From the NCBI GenBank assembly GCA_905221605.1, contig CAJNDS010001946.1, forward strand, positions 436,736 through 500,735: a DNA stretch of 64,000 nt. The letters are read 5' to 3'. The position numbers and the translations under genes are program-made. Below the pieces are notes generated by a model that saw nothing but the letters and a program-made list of their open reading frames with translations, did no database searches and had not been told where the DNA came from. Source of the DNA: Symbiodinium natans. Lineage: Eukaryota; Sar; Dinophyceae; Suessiales; Symbiodiniaceae. The first letter of the stretch is position 1; every line of letters starts with the position of its first letter. Positions 54,001 through 60,924 of this stretch are shown here, in pieces.

Positions 54001-54822
54001 CAACCATAGTATTTGCCATTGGCTATCCTCAGATTTCCCAGAAGGGTGTAGTGAACGTGTAGGTGTTGGATTCTCGTTTTGCCTAATTAGGGCCGCACGA
54101 TATCGCTTGTCGTCCATGAAATTTCGCTCGCCTTCCAGTTGCCCTTCATCCGCATCCGTTCGCCCCGATGTTGCTCGCCTACATGTCATGACCTGCCCCT
54201 CACTTCGACCGCGCGACCTCGCTCGCTTCATCCACGGCCCGCCCATCGACCAACCATTCACCCGCTCTCGCTCGACGGGAAACACGAGTGTGTGACGAAG
54301 GGCAAGGACATGCGCAGTATGGCGCAGTGGATAGGGTGTGTTGGGCGGGGCAACAATGAGGTGAGCAGATCGGGGTGGACAGGGGTGGTATGGGGTGGTG
54401 AAGGTGGGTAGGTAGGTGATGAAGAGCAATGGGCGGGCAAGCGAGATCAGGTGGACGAGCGTCGACGAGTGAGGTGCGTGATGAAAGGTAACAGGCGGGT
54501 GATGAAAAAACGGCCAAGAGATTGTAGGTCCAGGTTGACGGGCAGAACGCTTTAGGGTCGGGGACTGGTCGGGGTATTGTCGGGGTGCTTCTTTGTATAG
54601 CGAATTTGACATCGAGGGAGCGGCGCCCCACACAGCTTCCGACTAGTCGACGACGTTTCGCTTGGGATTTCGGGTTCCAGGCTTGACTTTGTTTGACTCC
54701 TCCTTTTCCTTCAGGTAGAGGACTGCCCATGTCAGCATGGCTGTCCCGCTTGCATCATCGATCCGCACTGCCGGGAGTACAATCGCTTTCTCTCAAAGCG
54801 CGGGGCCCTCGCAACCTGGTAG
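41562..54822 (+). CDS. HRQ1: HRQ1/YprA-type SF2 helicase (gene span, 20+ exons)
   Basis: The HRQ1 family (RecQ4-like, with the C-terminal DUF1998/MZB region) are 3'-5' DNA helicases implicated in interstrand crosslink and other DNA repair. Joining exons in phase gives, in order: EPWYVGQAVHV, LYNHQAEAIDAV (Q motif region), STSTGSGKSL (Walker A), FPTKALAQDQL (Ia), CLDGDTPSAER, VVLTNPDMLH, YIVLDEVHIYRGAFG (II), FVACSATVANPGE (III), HAERLFG, SPIVEVTRLL, VLAFCKWR (IV), GVACTNALELGID (V), DCTISLGFPGSVASL, EDPVDQHFMKRP, VSIRAVEDHFEVVEV, AFYSLHPGAVY, YFVTDLDL, LFVLADRQDLD, LMIFDAKD and a four-cysteine end, CPCQHGCPAC then C. Motif VI (QxGRAGR) was not found. Phases agree across all joins listed in the exon entries. 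Confidence 0.93.
42122..42304 (+). CDS. HRQ1: helicase exons 2-3
   Basis: Exon 42122-42186 reads DQLRSLSRVAQGLTQRGVAA. Exon 42246-42304 reads LTIACLDGDTPSAERSRVR. They are separated by a 59-nt GC-AG intron (42187-42245). The family reads T-K-A-L-A-Q-D-Q-L, then Y-D-G-D-T-P-x-x-E-R. Exon 3 ends one base into an Arg codon, and a GT donor at 42305 opens a 914-nt intron that ends GAG at 43218. Confidence 0.9.
42305..43218 (+). other. 914-nt helicase intron
   Basis: A GT-AG intron fixed by the join R|REARVVLTNP. It contains a T-run followed by a G-run (about 42470-42497) and a (CA)n run near 43032-43049. Frames within it have no motif. Confidence 0.75.
43219..43247 (+). CDS. HRQ1: helicase exon 4, 29-nt microexon
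   Basis: Codes EARVVLTNP, the family block A-R-x-(I/V)-L-T-N-P that precedes D-M-L-H. The acceptor is CCGAG at 43218. The donor is GC at 43248, with a 352-nt intron to AAG at 43599. The phases on both sides fit. Confidence 0.88.
43600..43970 (+). CDS. HRQ1: helicase exons 5-7: motifs II and III
   Basis: Exon 43600-43683 reads DMLHSHVLPQHVEYARLLQN and YIVLDE. Exon 43756-43808 reads VHIYRGAFGAHVCNIIR. Exon 43899-43970 reads FRRLVDEASLRFVACSATVA and NPG. The intervening introns are 72 nt (GA-AG, 43684-43755) and 90 nt (GC-AG, 43809-43898). Both are multiples of three with no stop, so the frame stays open through them. They are recognised only because they interrupt D-E-x-H-x-Y-R-G-x-F-G-x-H and R-R-L. 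A GT donor at 43971 ends the block. Confidence 0.92.
43971..44131 (+). other. helicase intron with telomere-like hairpin
   Basis: A 161-nt GT-AG intron. Nearly all of it (about 44010-44100) is telomere-like: TTTAGGG-type words on the left, CCCTAAA-type words on the right, meeting at the perfect palindrome GGCTTAAGTTTAAGCC (44058-44073). The intron transcript can fold back on itself. Confidence 0.85.
44132..44205 (+). CDS. HRQ1: helicase exon 8
   Basis: Codes HAERLFGPGRGDITVVARDA and then SPSG, matching the family N-P-x-E-H-A-x-x-L-x-G ... I-x-x-V-x-x-D-G-S-P. The donor is GC at 44206; the 195-nt intron ends AAAAG at 44400. Confidence 0.88.
44401..44435 (+). CDS. HRQ1: helicase exon 9
   Basis: Codes VEVYVLWNPA, the family's F-(V/x)-L-W-N-P-P. 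The 3' end is uncertain. Confidence 0.8.
44643..44890 (+). CDS. HRQ1: helicase candidate exons 10-11, linker
   Basis: After GTGCAG (44642) comes a segment reading FFDSSGQKEQKEPGASPAAK then RMRTEATTKDAKRK, up to a GT donor at 44752. It is basic and could be a nuclear-localisation-type linker. After GACCAG (44808) comes VPASPTPVDLGDGEELQLHA before a stop. Many eukaryotic HRQ1 proteins carry a variable insertion between W-N-P and S-P-I, so both fit in position, but there is no conserved sequence to confirm them. Confidence 0.4.
44896..46400. other. helicase intronic region, nothing recognised
   Basis: No motif was found in either strand. It lies between two helicase segments and is taken as intron, possibly with unseen small exons. 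Confidence 0.4.
46434..46540 (+). CDS. HRQ1: helicase exon: SPIVEV helix
   Basis: Reads SGASPIVEVTRLLAWLV, the family's R-R-S-P-I-x-E-A-x-x-L-L-x-x-L-V that opens the second RecA-like domain. Two GT donors (after the CAC of TCACGT near 46529, or near 46548) would join in phase to the next exon. Neither can be preferred. Confidence 0.82.
46623..46656 (+). CDS. HRQ1: helicase exon: motif IV
   Basis: Codes NVSVLAFCKWR; the family motif is R-T-L-(A/V)-F-C-K-S-R. The acceptor is CCAAG at 46622. The donor is GA at 46657, and the 157-nt intron (AAT-rich microsatellite at 46728-46808) ends GAG at 46813. The word AGGAGCC stands at both ends of this intron. Confidence 0.8.
46814..46897 (+). CDS. HRQ1: helicase exon after motif IV
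   Basis: Reads SLVEIIVQDVKEALNASEVA, continuing motif IV as in the family (K-x-x-E-L-V-x-x-x-V-x-E). The frame meets a stop at 46900, so a donor lies before that. Confidence 0.75.
48030..48125. repeat. 45-bp direct repeat pair
   Basis: The unit GGCGGTACCACTTCCCCAGG, then a short variable part, then CGGGTAAGCTCAAAAAGACC occurs twice in tandem, the second copy with a few extra bases (CTTC). Confidence 0.85.
48145..48222. repeat. inverted repeat (hairpin) around TCGAG arms
   Basis: The left arm near 48150-48180 (TTTTCGGCTCGAGAATGGGC and GGTTTGCT) is followed by an 11-base loop (CCTTGGTGGGA) and the near-complement at 48191-48219 (AGCAAACCCCCGTTCTCGAG, then CCGAGAAC). About 26 of 29 positions pair. 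Confidence 0.85.
48280..48960. repeat. degraded CCCTAAA-type words
   Basis: 48295-48340 and 48700-48945 consist largely of diverged telomere-like words (CCCTAAACC, CCCTAAGCC, CCCCTAAAC). They lie in the C-rich orientation, inside the inverted-end element. Confidence 0.8.
49020..49270. repeat. two diverged ~150-bp direct repeats
   Basis: The blocks starting GGCGCACGGCTAAGGTCCAA near 49037 and near 49178 align over about 110-150 bp (GGTTCC, CACAAA, CCTTA/CCTCA, GAAAAC, ACAC) with many substitutions. Confidence 0.75.
49383..49703. other. helicase intronic stretch after the element
   Basis: No motif is seen. It ends with the acceptor GCAAG at 49703 for the next exon. A helicase exon coding the family segment around Y-R-x-G-x-x-x-x-x-R-R, expected before the next exon, was not found between 46900 and 49703. 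Confidence 0.4.
49704..50038 (+). CDS. HRQ1: helicase exons: motif V block
   Basis: Exon 49704-49731 (28 nt) reads LERDIFSRK. Exon 49793-49841 reads VLGVACTNALELGIDI, which is motif V. Exon 49988-50038 reads LDCTISLGFPGSVASL. Introns are 61 nt (49732-49792) and 146 nt (49842-49987), both GC-AG. The family reads E-x-x-x-F-x-G-x-L-x-G-V-x-A-T-N-A-L-E-L-G-I-D-I-G-x-L-D, then G-(F/Y)-P-G-(S/T)-x-A-S. All phases fit. A GC donor at 50039 follows. Confidence 0.92.
50039..50288 (+). other. helicase intron region where motif VI is expected
   Basis: The arginine-finger motif VI (Q-x-G-R-A-G-R) should lie here. No frame shows it. Nearby partial matches, such as DQMG near 50250 and AIGSCELL leading into VGFEDP, are too weak to call. 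Confidence 0.5.
50289..50345 (+). CDS. HRQ1: helicase exon: DPVDQHFM block
   Basis: Codes VGFEDPVDQHFMKRPRELL; the family has N-P-(L/V)-D-Q-(Y/H)-F-M-x-x-P-x-E-L. The acceptor is TGCCAG at 50288, and the donor is probably GC at 50346. Confidence 0.88.
50346..51518. other. helicase intronic region
   Basis: No supported exon. Forward frames at 50527-50805 and 51074-51438 have no family motif. Confidence 0.35.
51519..51597 (+). CDS. HRQ1: helicase exon: DPHNP block
   Basis: Between TTAAG (51518) and a GT donor (51598) it reads PVPAYADLDPHNPCAFGNHA and then VMQSCE. The family has D-x-x-N-P-x-V-L-x-x-H-L-x-C-A-x-x-E after the D-Q-Y-F-M block. Similarity is clear for the first half and weaker for the second. 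Confidence 0.65.
51598..52030. other. helicase intronic region
   Basis: No recognised exon. The minus-strand frame 51573-52070 is taken as chance. Confidence 0.35.
52041..52238 (+). CDS. HRQ1: helicase exons: SIRAVE / DHFEVVEV
   Basis: A short exon ending at 52063 reads AVSIRAVE. Exon 52206-52238 reads DHFEVVEVTSQ. They are separated by a 142-nt GA-AG intron (52064-52205). The family reads V-S-(L/I)-R-x-I-x-(D/E)-D-x-(F/Y)-x-V-V-D/E. The 5' end of the first exon is approximate. A GA donor at 52239 is proposed for the next 517-nt intron. Confidence 0.72.
52756..52779 (+). CDS. HRQ1: helicase 24-nt microexon
   Basis: Eight codons, LDEIDISK, between the acceptor CGAAAG (52755) and a GT donor (52780). 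In the family, L-x-x-(I/V)-(E/D)-x-S-(R/K) directly precedes A-F-Y-x-L-H-P-G-A, which begins the next exon at 52880 in phase. Confidence 0.8.
52880..53548 (+). CDS. HRQ1: helicase exons: LHPGAVY to LFVLADRQDLD
   Basis: From 52880 it reads AFYSLHPGAVYRATAE; a short intron then ends TTTAG at 52982. From 52983 it reads YRGAEYFVTDLDLKRRRATV, YYTRAFDHTEVRIHT, VFLGRVEMESRVKSFKRFW, LTLPSWGYCTRGLWFED, GAHAAMHALLHVFPLFVLAD and RQDLDAAC. This is the DUF1998-containing C-terminal region in family order. The frame is open to a TAG at 53546-53548, but part of 53290-53400 and the end after DLDAAC are likely intron or lineage-specific. Confidence 0.88.
   Translation, partial: AFYSLHPGAVYRATAELCCAVCCHCCDCALRCHLGYRGAEYFVTDLDLKRRRATVKKCDAPLAYYTRAFDHTEVRIHTREKHATSGPAKVFLGRVEMESRVKSFKRFWKSQDVQQEPEVELTLPSWGYCTRGLWFEDPVGVARRPEMSWKQESIGKRDPEGKLQPGEAGEEWTWGCGWAGAHAAMHALLHVFPLFVLADRQDLDAACMDEHEAPPMETCWPA
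53626..53894 (+). CDS. HRQ1: helicase exons: LMIFDAKD / GLCDAAF
   Basis: Exon 53626-53664 reads DHPRLMIFDAKDE. Exon 53829-53894 reads GLGLCDAAFPHGFAMLREAR and then RL. They are separated by a 164-nt GT-AG intron (53665-53828). The family has H-P-x-x-x-x-I-(F/Y)-(I/D)-Y-D-x-x-x-G-G-x-G-L-x-(E/D)-x-x-(Y/F). A GC donor at 53895 opens an 820-nt intron. Confidence 0.85.
53895..54714 (+). other. last helicase intron
   Basis: GC-AG, 820 nt, ending TTCAG. It includes a GGTG/GGTAGG-rich part at about 54340-54430. The minus-strand frames of 170-220 codons here are Pro/His/Ser-rich shadows. Confidence 0.7.
54715..54822 (+). CDS. HRQ1: helicase last exon, four-Cys motif
   Basis: Codes VEDCPCQHGCPACIIDPHCR and then EYNRFLSKRGALATW, ending in TAG. 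The pattern C-P-C-x3-G-C-P-x-C-x5-C-x-E-x-N is the conserved zinc-type cysteine cluster at the C-terminus of HRQ1/YprA helicases. It joins in phase 0 to the preceding REARRL. Confidence 0.93.
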   Translation, partial: VEDCPCQHGCPACIIDPHCREYNRFLSKRGALATW

Positions 54823-55720
54823 CAAGCGGTCGCATCCGTTTAACATCCGTTAAGGTTCTTGGAACCTTGTGTGCGCATTGCGGCCGGGCTTTCTGAAAAG
54901 ATAGCGTGCTCCAAGACAACTGCTGAAGACCAGGATGTGTTTCAAGTATCTCTCCTTGTCGAGGATTTCGTTGACAAAGAACTCAGTAAATAGGTGGTAA
55001 CTCAGGATGTAAACTATAGGCCTTCCCATGGCCTCCTTTCCACAACCTATCAAGGCTAAACCCCAAGACCAAACACTAGCGCAACACCGTCAACACCATC
55101 CTACATTCCTGTATGCGTCGGCGTTGAGGAGTGGCTGCAAGGTCTGGAGTCCGGCAACCCCACGATGGGCAATATGGACCTGGACGTCGGGATGGAGACT
55201 TGACGCGCTCATCGTTCACCTTGTCTGCGGCAGTCACCTGGTCACCTTACAGACCTCATCAGCGATGGAAAGCATGTACGCGGTCGAACATGGATCTTCA
55301 TTGGTCGAACGGATCTTCATTGGTCGAACATGGATCTTCGTTGAAAGACACTGTTCATCGTGATTGAACAGCAGAAGATGCCAGTTGTTCACCGACTGGC
55401 GTTGCAGTCTGAGACGCGAGGCGGCAAACGTGAGGGACGCGTACGTCACCGTTGCAGATACCGGCGTCGTACGTTGCAGGACGTACTGTTGGCTGCCTGG
55501 TGTGATGCATATTGGATGGTATTGGATACAGCTACATGCACGGCTAGCTCCCGCGTCGACACGAGCCAACCATCCGCCAAACAGATGCTGTAGCCCCGTG
55601 ACTCATAGTAGGATTGCACGACCTCCTGGGACAACGCAAGCAAAATGCTTCCTTTCAACCCTGTTTCTGTCCTGTGTCTGTAACATGCGCACTTGCTTTG
55701 TGACTGTTGGCTGCAAGAGG
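54823..55720. other. no supported gene
   Basis: Intergenic-looking DNA downstream of the helicase stop. A short triplication of a GGATCTTC.TTGGTCGAAC unit lies at about 55288-55345. No RNA gene is recognised. Confidence 0.4.
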
Positions 55721-56424
55721 CGGTGACCCTCCCGGAGAACTTTCATGCTGTAGTGTCTGCTTTCGAGGGCGCAGGCAGGGACCGCTTTGCTTTGCTTACG
55801 GTGGTTGCGCTGCTTGCGCGAAGCTCAAGGATTAGTTTTGCAAAAATGAAGGCACTGATAGGCATGCAACACGTGCACATGTTGGGCACGTGTTTGGAAG
55901 GAATGGAGCCGAGCAAGTCCGAGCAAGCGATGAGGGTGCAAGTAGAGGTCGCTTGGATGATGTGGCAGAATGCAATGCTCCCAGCTGTTTCCCTCCTGTG
56001 TTGCAAGCTTCGTGCAAGTCCAGCCAGAACTGGCTGGTGGAAGGCAACGCTGAACCACGAACAGAGCTATGAATTGCTGCGCCCGCGCTGCATTTTGTCA
56101 ATTCTGTCCTCACGTGCGGTGCAACATGTAGATCCTTTTTTTGCAAGCCTAACACCCATCGTCATGTTGCCCTCACCATCCACTCTACGATCTATCGCAA
56201 GTCCACGAAGAACTAAACTCTGCAGGCCCTGTCAAGGGGCTCATGGGATCATGATACCAAATCAACTGAAGAAGGCATCACGGGCCCCAAAACTCTCTGC
56301 TCACCACGTCCGGCCTTTAAAAAAACCCAGACACCAAAGGAAGCTGCTTCATCTGCCTGGTCCTCAGTTGTTGTTATGGTTCCTGCTTCCTGCTTGGCGC
56401 TCGGGTTGCATTTTTGTCATGTAA
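55721..56424 (+). other. open coding-like frame, unrecognised
   Basis: After an AAGAG acceptor-like site (about 55720) a frame reads AVTLPENFHAVVSAFEGAGR, DRFALLTVVALLARSSRISF and then VQVEVAWMMWQNAM. It stays open for about 230 codons. The first 110 codons have ordinary protein composition; the later part becomes Ser/Pro/Arg-rich and is probably intron. No family is recognised. Confidence 0.35.
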
Positions 56425-57090
56425 TCTGTGCCTGTTTTTGCGCGATAGCCCCTCCAGGACCAGTGAAAGAAACACCACGGGTTTGGCAAAAGAATGGAGG
56501 AGTAGATTTAGGGAAATCACCAGAGCCGCTGGTCAGAGGCTAGAAGATTTGGACGACATCGGTGAGATTCATCACAACGTCGCGGTCTCATTGCGTTGAT
56601 TGTACAGCGTTCGTTCCAATCAGTCGTCATTAGGCTGTCTTGGCCGATGATGTGGAGCTCAAGTTGGCATCCCAGTCTGTCGGACGTTCATAGACTTGCT
56701 GGGAATGGAATGTGCGCGTCCACGCCTCTGGCCGGAAGTGTCAGAGAAGCGAGTGGCATAGTAGTGGTGTCTTTTCTTTGCGACAAGTGGTCTTGCTCTG
56801 TCGGAGAACCGCACGTTTCACATCACAGTTCTTTCTCTGCGCTGCGATGATTTTGCCTTCAGGCTGAGCAACTATGGCGTCCCACTGGCATACAAGACGG
56901 CTTACAAGAAGTGAGGCGGTGCTGCCCACTCGAGTGCTTGTGTTTTGGCTCGCTCGGCCAAAGAATGTAAATGTGATGAGGGTCATGTGCCCAGGTCCTC
57001 AAAGTAAAGTGAAGCTCCAAGCCTGTCATCCATGGTGACGTCCTACAATTTACCAGGAAGGACATCCAAGGTTCAGGCCGAAAGAGACAC

Positions 57091-57257
57091 AGTTCATGGC
57101 CTGAGTTCATGTTGGATCTGGCCTTTGCCGGTGGCCAATACCGCCAGTTTTCGCAGCCAAAGCTGTGGGTCGCCAACGGTGTTCAGCAGAGGAACGACCC
57201 ACTGCTTTTAGGCTTCGCTGTGCATCGCATCGTGGCAACACGCCCCGCGAATGCGGC
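57091..57257 (+). CDS. unrecognised exon
   Basis: A plus-strand segment reads EFMLDLAFAGGQYRQFSQPK, LWVANGVQQRNDPLLLGFAV and then HRIVATRPANAA. It is bracketed upstream by GCCTGAG (acceptor-like) and downstream by AAG|GTGATGAG, a strong donor. Composition and signals are those of a real exon. The family is not recognised, and no neighbouring exon could be joined with confidence. Confidence 0.5.
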
Positions 57258-59346
57258 AAGGTGATGAGCATATTGTAACTGTATCTCGCGAATCCAGGGC
57301 TGCCACTCCAACATCCCTTGCCCATCATTGCCACTACAAACAAAACATCGGCGTAGACCGAGCAAGTCTCAAGCCGCGATTTTCGAGTTGCGTATCTGGG
57401 TACAAATGTAGAAACGACTGAGGGTCGTCAACCATGAGGGTTTTTGGCAGGTCAAGGTTATGGCAAGCTTGCAGAGATTTTGTCCCCCCCACAATTAGCT
57501 GCCTTACGTCATGAAGCTGATGCTCAGCAGCCCCCAGAGTTCCACACTGGGTGAAGGTCGGACAGCTAGCATGGATGTGTTTCTCATGGCATGCCCCGCT
57601 CCCTGCCCCACACCTTGCAATCACCTGACCTCTCATTTGACTGCCTTCACCCTCATTGTCACCTTGGCCCTCGCCATCACCCTAACCGTCATCTGCACCA
57701 CATTCACTTTCGCCCCCTTTACCTCGCCTTCACCTTCACGGTTTGATTTTCGCCCACCCTTACTCAGCCTTACTCTCACATTCCCAAACCACTCTCACCT
57801 TCGCGTCCGCCCTGACTTTCAAATTCCCACCGTCATTCTCACCTTCGACTTGCCTTTCCCCCTCACGGTTACCATCTCCCTGACCTTCGCCCTCACCCTC
57901 AACGACCCCTCAAATAACCAGGTGCGCACTTTGTTCCTTTGGGAAACTTCAAACTCTCAAGGCCCGACCACATGCACAGCGCGCTAGTCGCTAGTCACGG
58001 CCTATAGTCGTCACTTCATGTCAATGCGAGCACCGAGACCGACATGTGCAAATGGGCCATCACCCGGTTCAAGGAACGGTGATAGAGCATCAGCCAGAAG
58101 CATCTGCAGCTTTGAGCGGCACCGCTTTGCCAAATTGCGGAACTGCAACATATACAGTACTCGTAACATAGACCAAGCCGCCGAGTCACTCGTAACGTTG
58201 CCCTCCATGCGACGACACCATGAACTTTTTCTGGGACACGCAGCGGGATGCGCAGCGGGAGGCACGGTGCCGTGTAGTGGAAGCGCAGCTGCATTGAAGT
58301 AGAACGTTCAGCTGAGCGGCCTTGCGCCACACTAGGCTCTCGGGGAAGCTCTGGCTGTTTTATCGCATCAGTACATTACATGATCCGTCTCGGCACTCTG
58401 CAGTCTTTGAAGCTCAACGAGCTTTTGGACCTCTTGCGCAGGGCTTGAAGACCGCCGACGTGCGCACACAGCACGAGGATCGACGAAGATGCCTGCGGGT
58501 GAACATGGGTGAACCATTGCAATTTCTGTCAGTGCAAAGCTTGTCTGCGGTCCGCTTCTTCCATCATCCCGTACAGCCCTATGTGAGCTACTGTCGAGGT
58601 GCGGCGTGTTGAGCGCCAGATTCCCAAGAAACTGGCTTGGGGGTTGCAAATTGTTCAGACCTCGAGAAGCGGCTGGAAGGGCGAGCAAGACCGAGTGTGT
58701 TCTTGGAGGCATTTCTCGACGAGTTCCTTCGTTACCTGAGGGCAGATGGTTAACAATAGGTTGACATATACGTACTGAATTGAACCGAGTTGGCCTGTGA
58801 ATGTCATGCTCCGCCTGCGCCTAGCTTCTGGGCTGCCTTCATGCAGTGAACTTCAGAGCTTGAGGTGAGTGTTCTGCGCGATTGCGCAATCCTGTCCATC
58901 ACTAGCTTTCGGCCTGTAGCGCAGCCGGGACGAGCTACAGAACATCAGAACCAGAGGAAGTTTGATGTTGTTTTCTTGCCAAGGTGAGGAGGAGCTGGAG
59001 GCCACAGCATGGGCAGGTTGCTGATGTGGAGGCTTAGGCTGTAACAGCTGGAAGCATCAGCAGCTGAACAGGCCTTGCTAGCAGCTGCTAGCAGCTTACA
59101 GTCGCCACGATTGTTGCAGGCGATCGCATCGCGAATCCACCTGCAGCGCAACGAACACCGCAGCGAGCGGCAGCACCTCAGCACTGCAATTGCTTGTTCA
59201 AAGGGCAGTCGAGGATATGTCCGGAGAAAGGTGCACAGGCCGGTTTGATGATTTGATCTAACGAACTGGCATCTTGCCGGGGGGATGCGGAGAGAGGCTC
59301 TTTGCGCTGGGACTTGCACAGCTCTTTTTTGTAATTTCTGTGCCCA
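57258..59346. other. mostly unassigned; pyrimidine-rich degenerate repeat
   Basis: 57625-57920 is a degenerate repeat of CACCCTCA/CACCTTCGCC-like words on the plus strand, which gives Thr/Leu/Phe-rich frames. Elsewhere no exon can be supported. The frame at 58322-58612 has no motif. Confidence 0.4.
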
Positions 59347-59348
59347 GG

Positions 59349-59500
59349 TTCCTGGAGGAACTGGCGAGGCAGGCGTTGCGTCAGAGCGCGGAGCATGAGG
59401 CCGGCGGTGTCAACTCACGTTCATCTAAGCACTACCCGATGTTGCCCGTTTGTCTCGTGGCAGCTGGTAGAGCAGGTTGACGGCAGATTTCGGCCCAAGC
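59349..59500 (+). CDS. two short unrecognised exons
   Basis: After GCCCAG comes FLEELARQALRQSAEHEAGG, up to a GT. A second segment, QLVEQVDGRFRPKQ, lies near 59461-59503. Both are helical, charged and on the plus strand. They could be the 3' end of the gene that includes 57091-57257. This is inference from strand and position only. Confidence 0.35.
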
Positions 59501-59999
59501 AGGGTTAGCTCGGAATGTTCGGAGCATGGTGTCGAAGGCGGGAAACGCGCACGAGCTTCGGAATTTCAGCCCAACTTGGAACAGACACTCCTTTCAGCAG
59601 TCCTCCTGGCCTTGCTGAGCTTGATGTCCAGGTCATACTATCCTTGCTCTGACTACTTGCAAGGTGCCTGGAAGGTTCGAGCTTCAGTGTGTCTTTGTAG
59701 CGTGAGATTCATTGCAGCAAGGATGCCCATTGCTCATACACATCCATACACCATCCAGAGTCGTTGCAGTGCATCATGCTGTAAACGAGCGCAAACAACA
59801 TTGTAGCAGAGCGAAAGGTGCATGCGCTGTCCAATCCAAGGTCTAACGGACACAACCATACAAACGACAGGCCACCGCAACTGGTTGCTGCTTCTATTGA
59901 ATTCTCGGGATCGATCCTATGTTAACAGTACGAGATATAGCCGTGCCTTGACACTGCTTTCACTGCAGCAAGACATTGCGGCTTAGCTGACCCTTGGGC

Positions 60000-60074
60000 T
60001 TGTCTGAACAACAGCTGCTCAAGCGGCTAGTAGGCAGCTGCTCAGTTTGCTTCGCAACCTTTGCCAGCGTGGCC
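60000..60074 (+). promoter_or_regulatory. conserved 5' region of the array genes (copy 1)
   Basis: AGCTGCTCAAG, then CGGC, then GCTGCTCAG lies upstream of each copy (about 60012-60045, 60871-60895 and 61777-61808). The final AG just before the fully identical block could be the spliced-leader acceptor. GCTCAAG equals the last seven bases of the dinoflagellate spliced leader (family knowledge), so a relic leader is possible but short enough to be chance. Confidence 0.35.
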
Positions 60075-60518
60075 ATGCTCCGCTCAGCAGCGCGCTTCAA
60101 GCACATTTGGTCCGCTGGCGACAAGCAGTATGTGGGCTGCTGGGAGTCCGTTCCCCGTCGCTACGGCAATGCCTTGGGCCCCGTGTCCTACGCCAACCGA
60201 GCTCCCGTGCCCAAGGACTGGGTACTGAGGGGGAGTGGTATCCATGGCCCAGAGAACGGAGAGGTCATGAAGTTGGCGCTGTGGAATCGGCTGAAGCAGA
60301 AGCGCCCCCAGCGCCAGGGCGTGACGACAGCTGACCTGCAGGAGTTCTACCGAATGGAGATCACAGTTGTGTGGTGGATGTTTGGCCTGGTGTTCTTCGT
60401 GGCGCCTCTCAACTGGTGGGGGAAGAAGTACCGCATGGTCCACGACCACTACCCGTGGATGCCCAAGCGCATGGACGGCACCCGCGGCGTGGGCCCCTAC
60501 GCCTGGTTCTTCGAGTGA
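60075..60518 (+). CDS. tandem array gene, copy 1 (147 aa, one membrane span)
   Basis: An intronless reading frame of 147 codons, ATG to TGA. A basic, Arg/Ser-rich start (MLRSAARFKHIW) resembles a mitochondrial presequence. A polar middle follows with RAPVPKDWVLRGSG and VMKLALWNRLKQKRP. One clear membrane span, ITVVWWMFGLVFFVAPLNWW, lies at about residues 101-120. A conserved-looking Trp/Tyr/Pro-rich tail follows (YPWMPKRMDG, GPYAWFFE). The size and topology suggest a small subunit of an inner-membrane complex, but I do not recognise the family. It differs from copies 2 and 3 only at one silent position (Ala, GCT for GCA). Head-to-tail near-identical copies are typical of highly expressed dinoflagellate genes. 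Confidence 0.88.
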   Translation: MLRSAARFKHIWSAGDKQYVGCWESVPRRYGNALGPVSYANRAPVPKDWVLRGSGIHGPENGEVMKLALWNRLKQKRPQRQGVTTADLQEFYRMEITVVWWMFGLVFFVAPLNWWGKKYRMVHDHYPWMPKRMDGTRGVGPYAWFFE

Positions 60519-60924
60519 GGCAGCGACACCCTCGGCCCACTTACGGACATCCTCGTTAGCTTGCACAGATTTCGTGCAACATCATAGTGATGCCGATTGA
60601 GAGATGTACATTTGACTTGATTGCTACCGGAGAATTTCTCTTCCGACTTCCGGGGCCGGATGTTTGACGTCAGCGCAGGCCACGCATTGCCGGAAAAGAC
60701 GGCTTGACACGCACCTCTTCCACAAGATGAACTGTAGGAGCATGGCTTTGACTTGAACAGTCCTAAGTCCAATTTTATGATGCCAGGAGGGCAGCCGTGT
60801 TGTGTACAGGATAGCGGATAGCGGATATTGTGACTTGGCTGATCTTGTGCTTGATTTGCCGGCTTAACCAACAGCTGCTCAAGCCGGCTGCTCAGTTTGC
60901 TTCGCAACCTTTGCCAGCGTGGCC

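Noticed and set aside
54200-54730. Pro/His-rich minus-strand frames of 170-220 codons
   Set aside because: They lie antisense to the last helicase intron and exon, without motifs.
60084-60566. Antisense frames over the tandem genes (also 60934-61386 and 61847-62212)
   Set aside because: They are shadows of the 147-codon gene. Frames on the other plus-strand phase (for example 60047-60334) are also shadows, since the membrane span and the shared ATG belong to the called frame.
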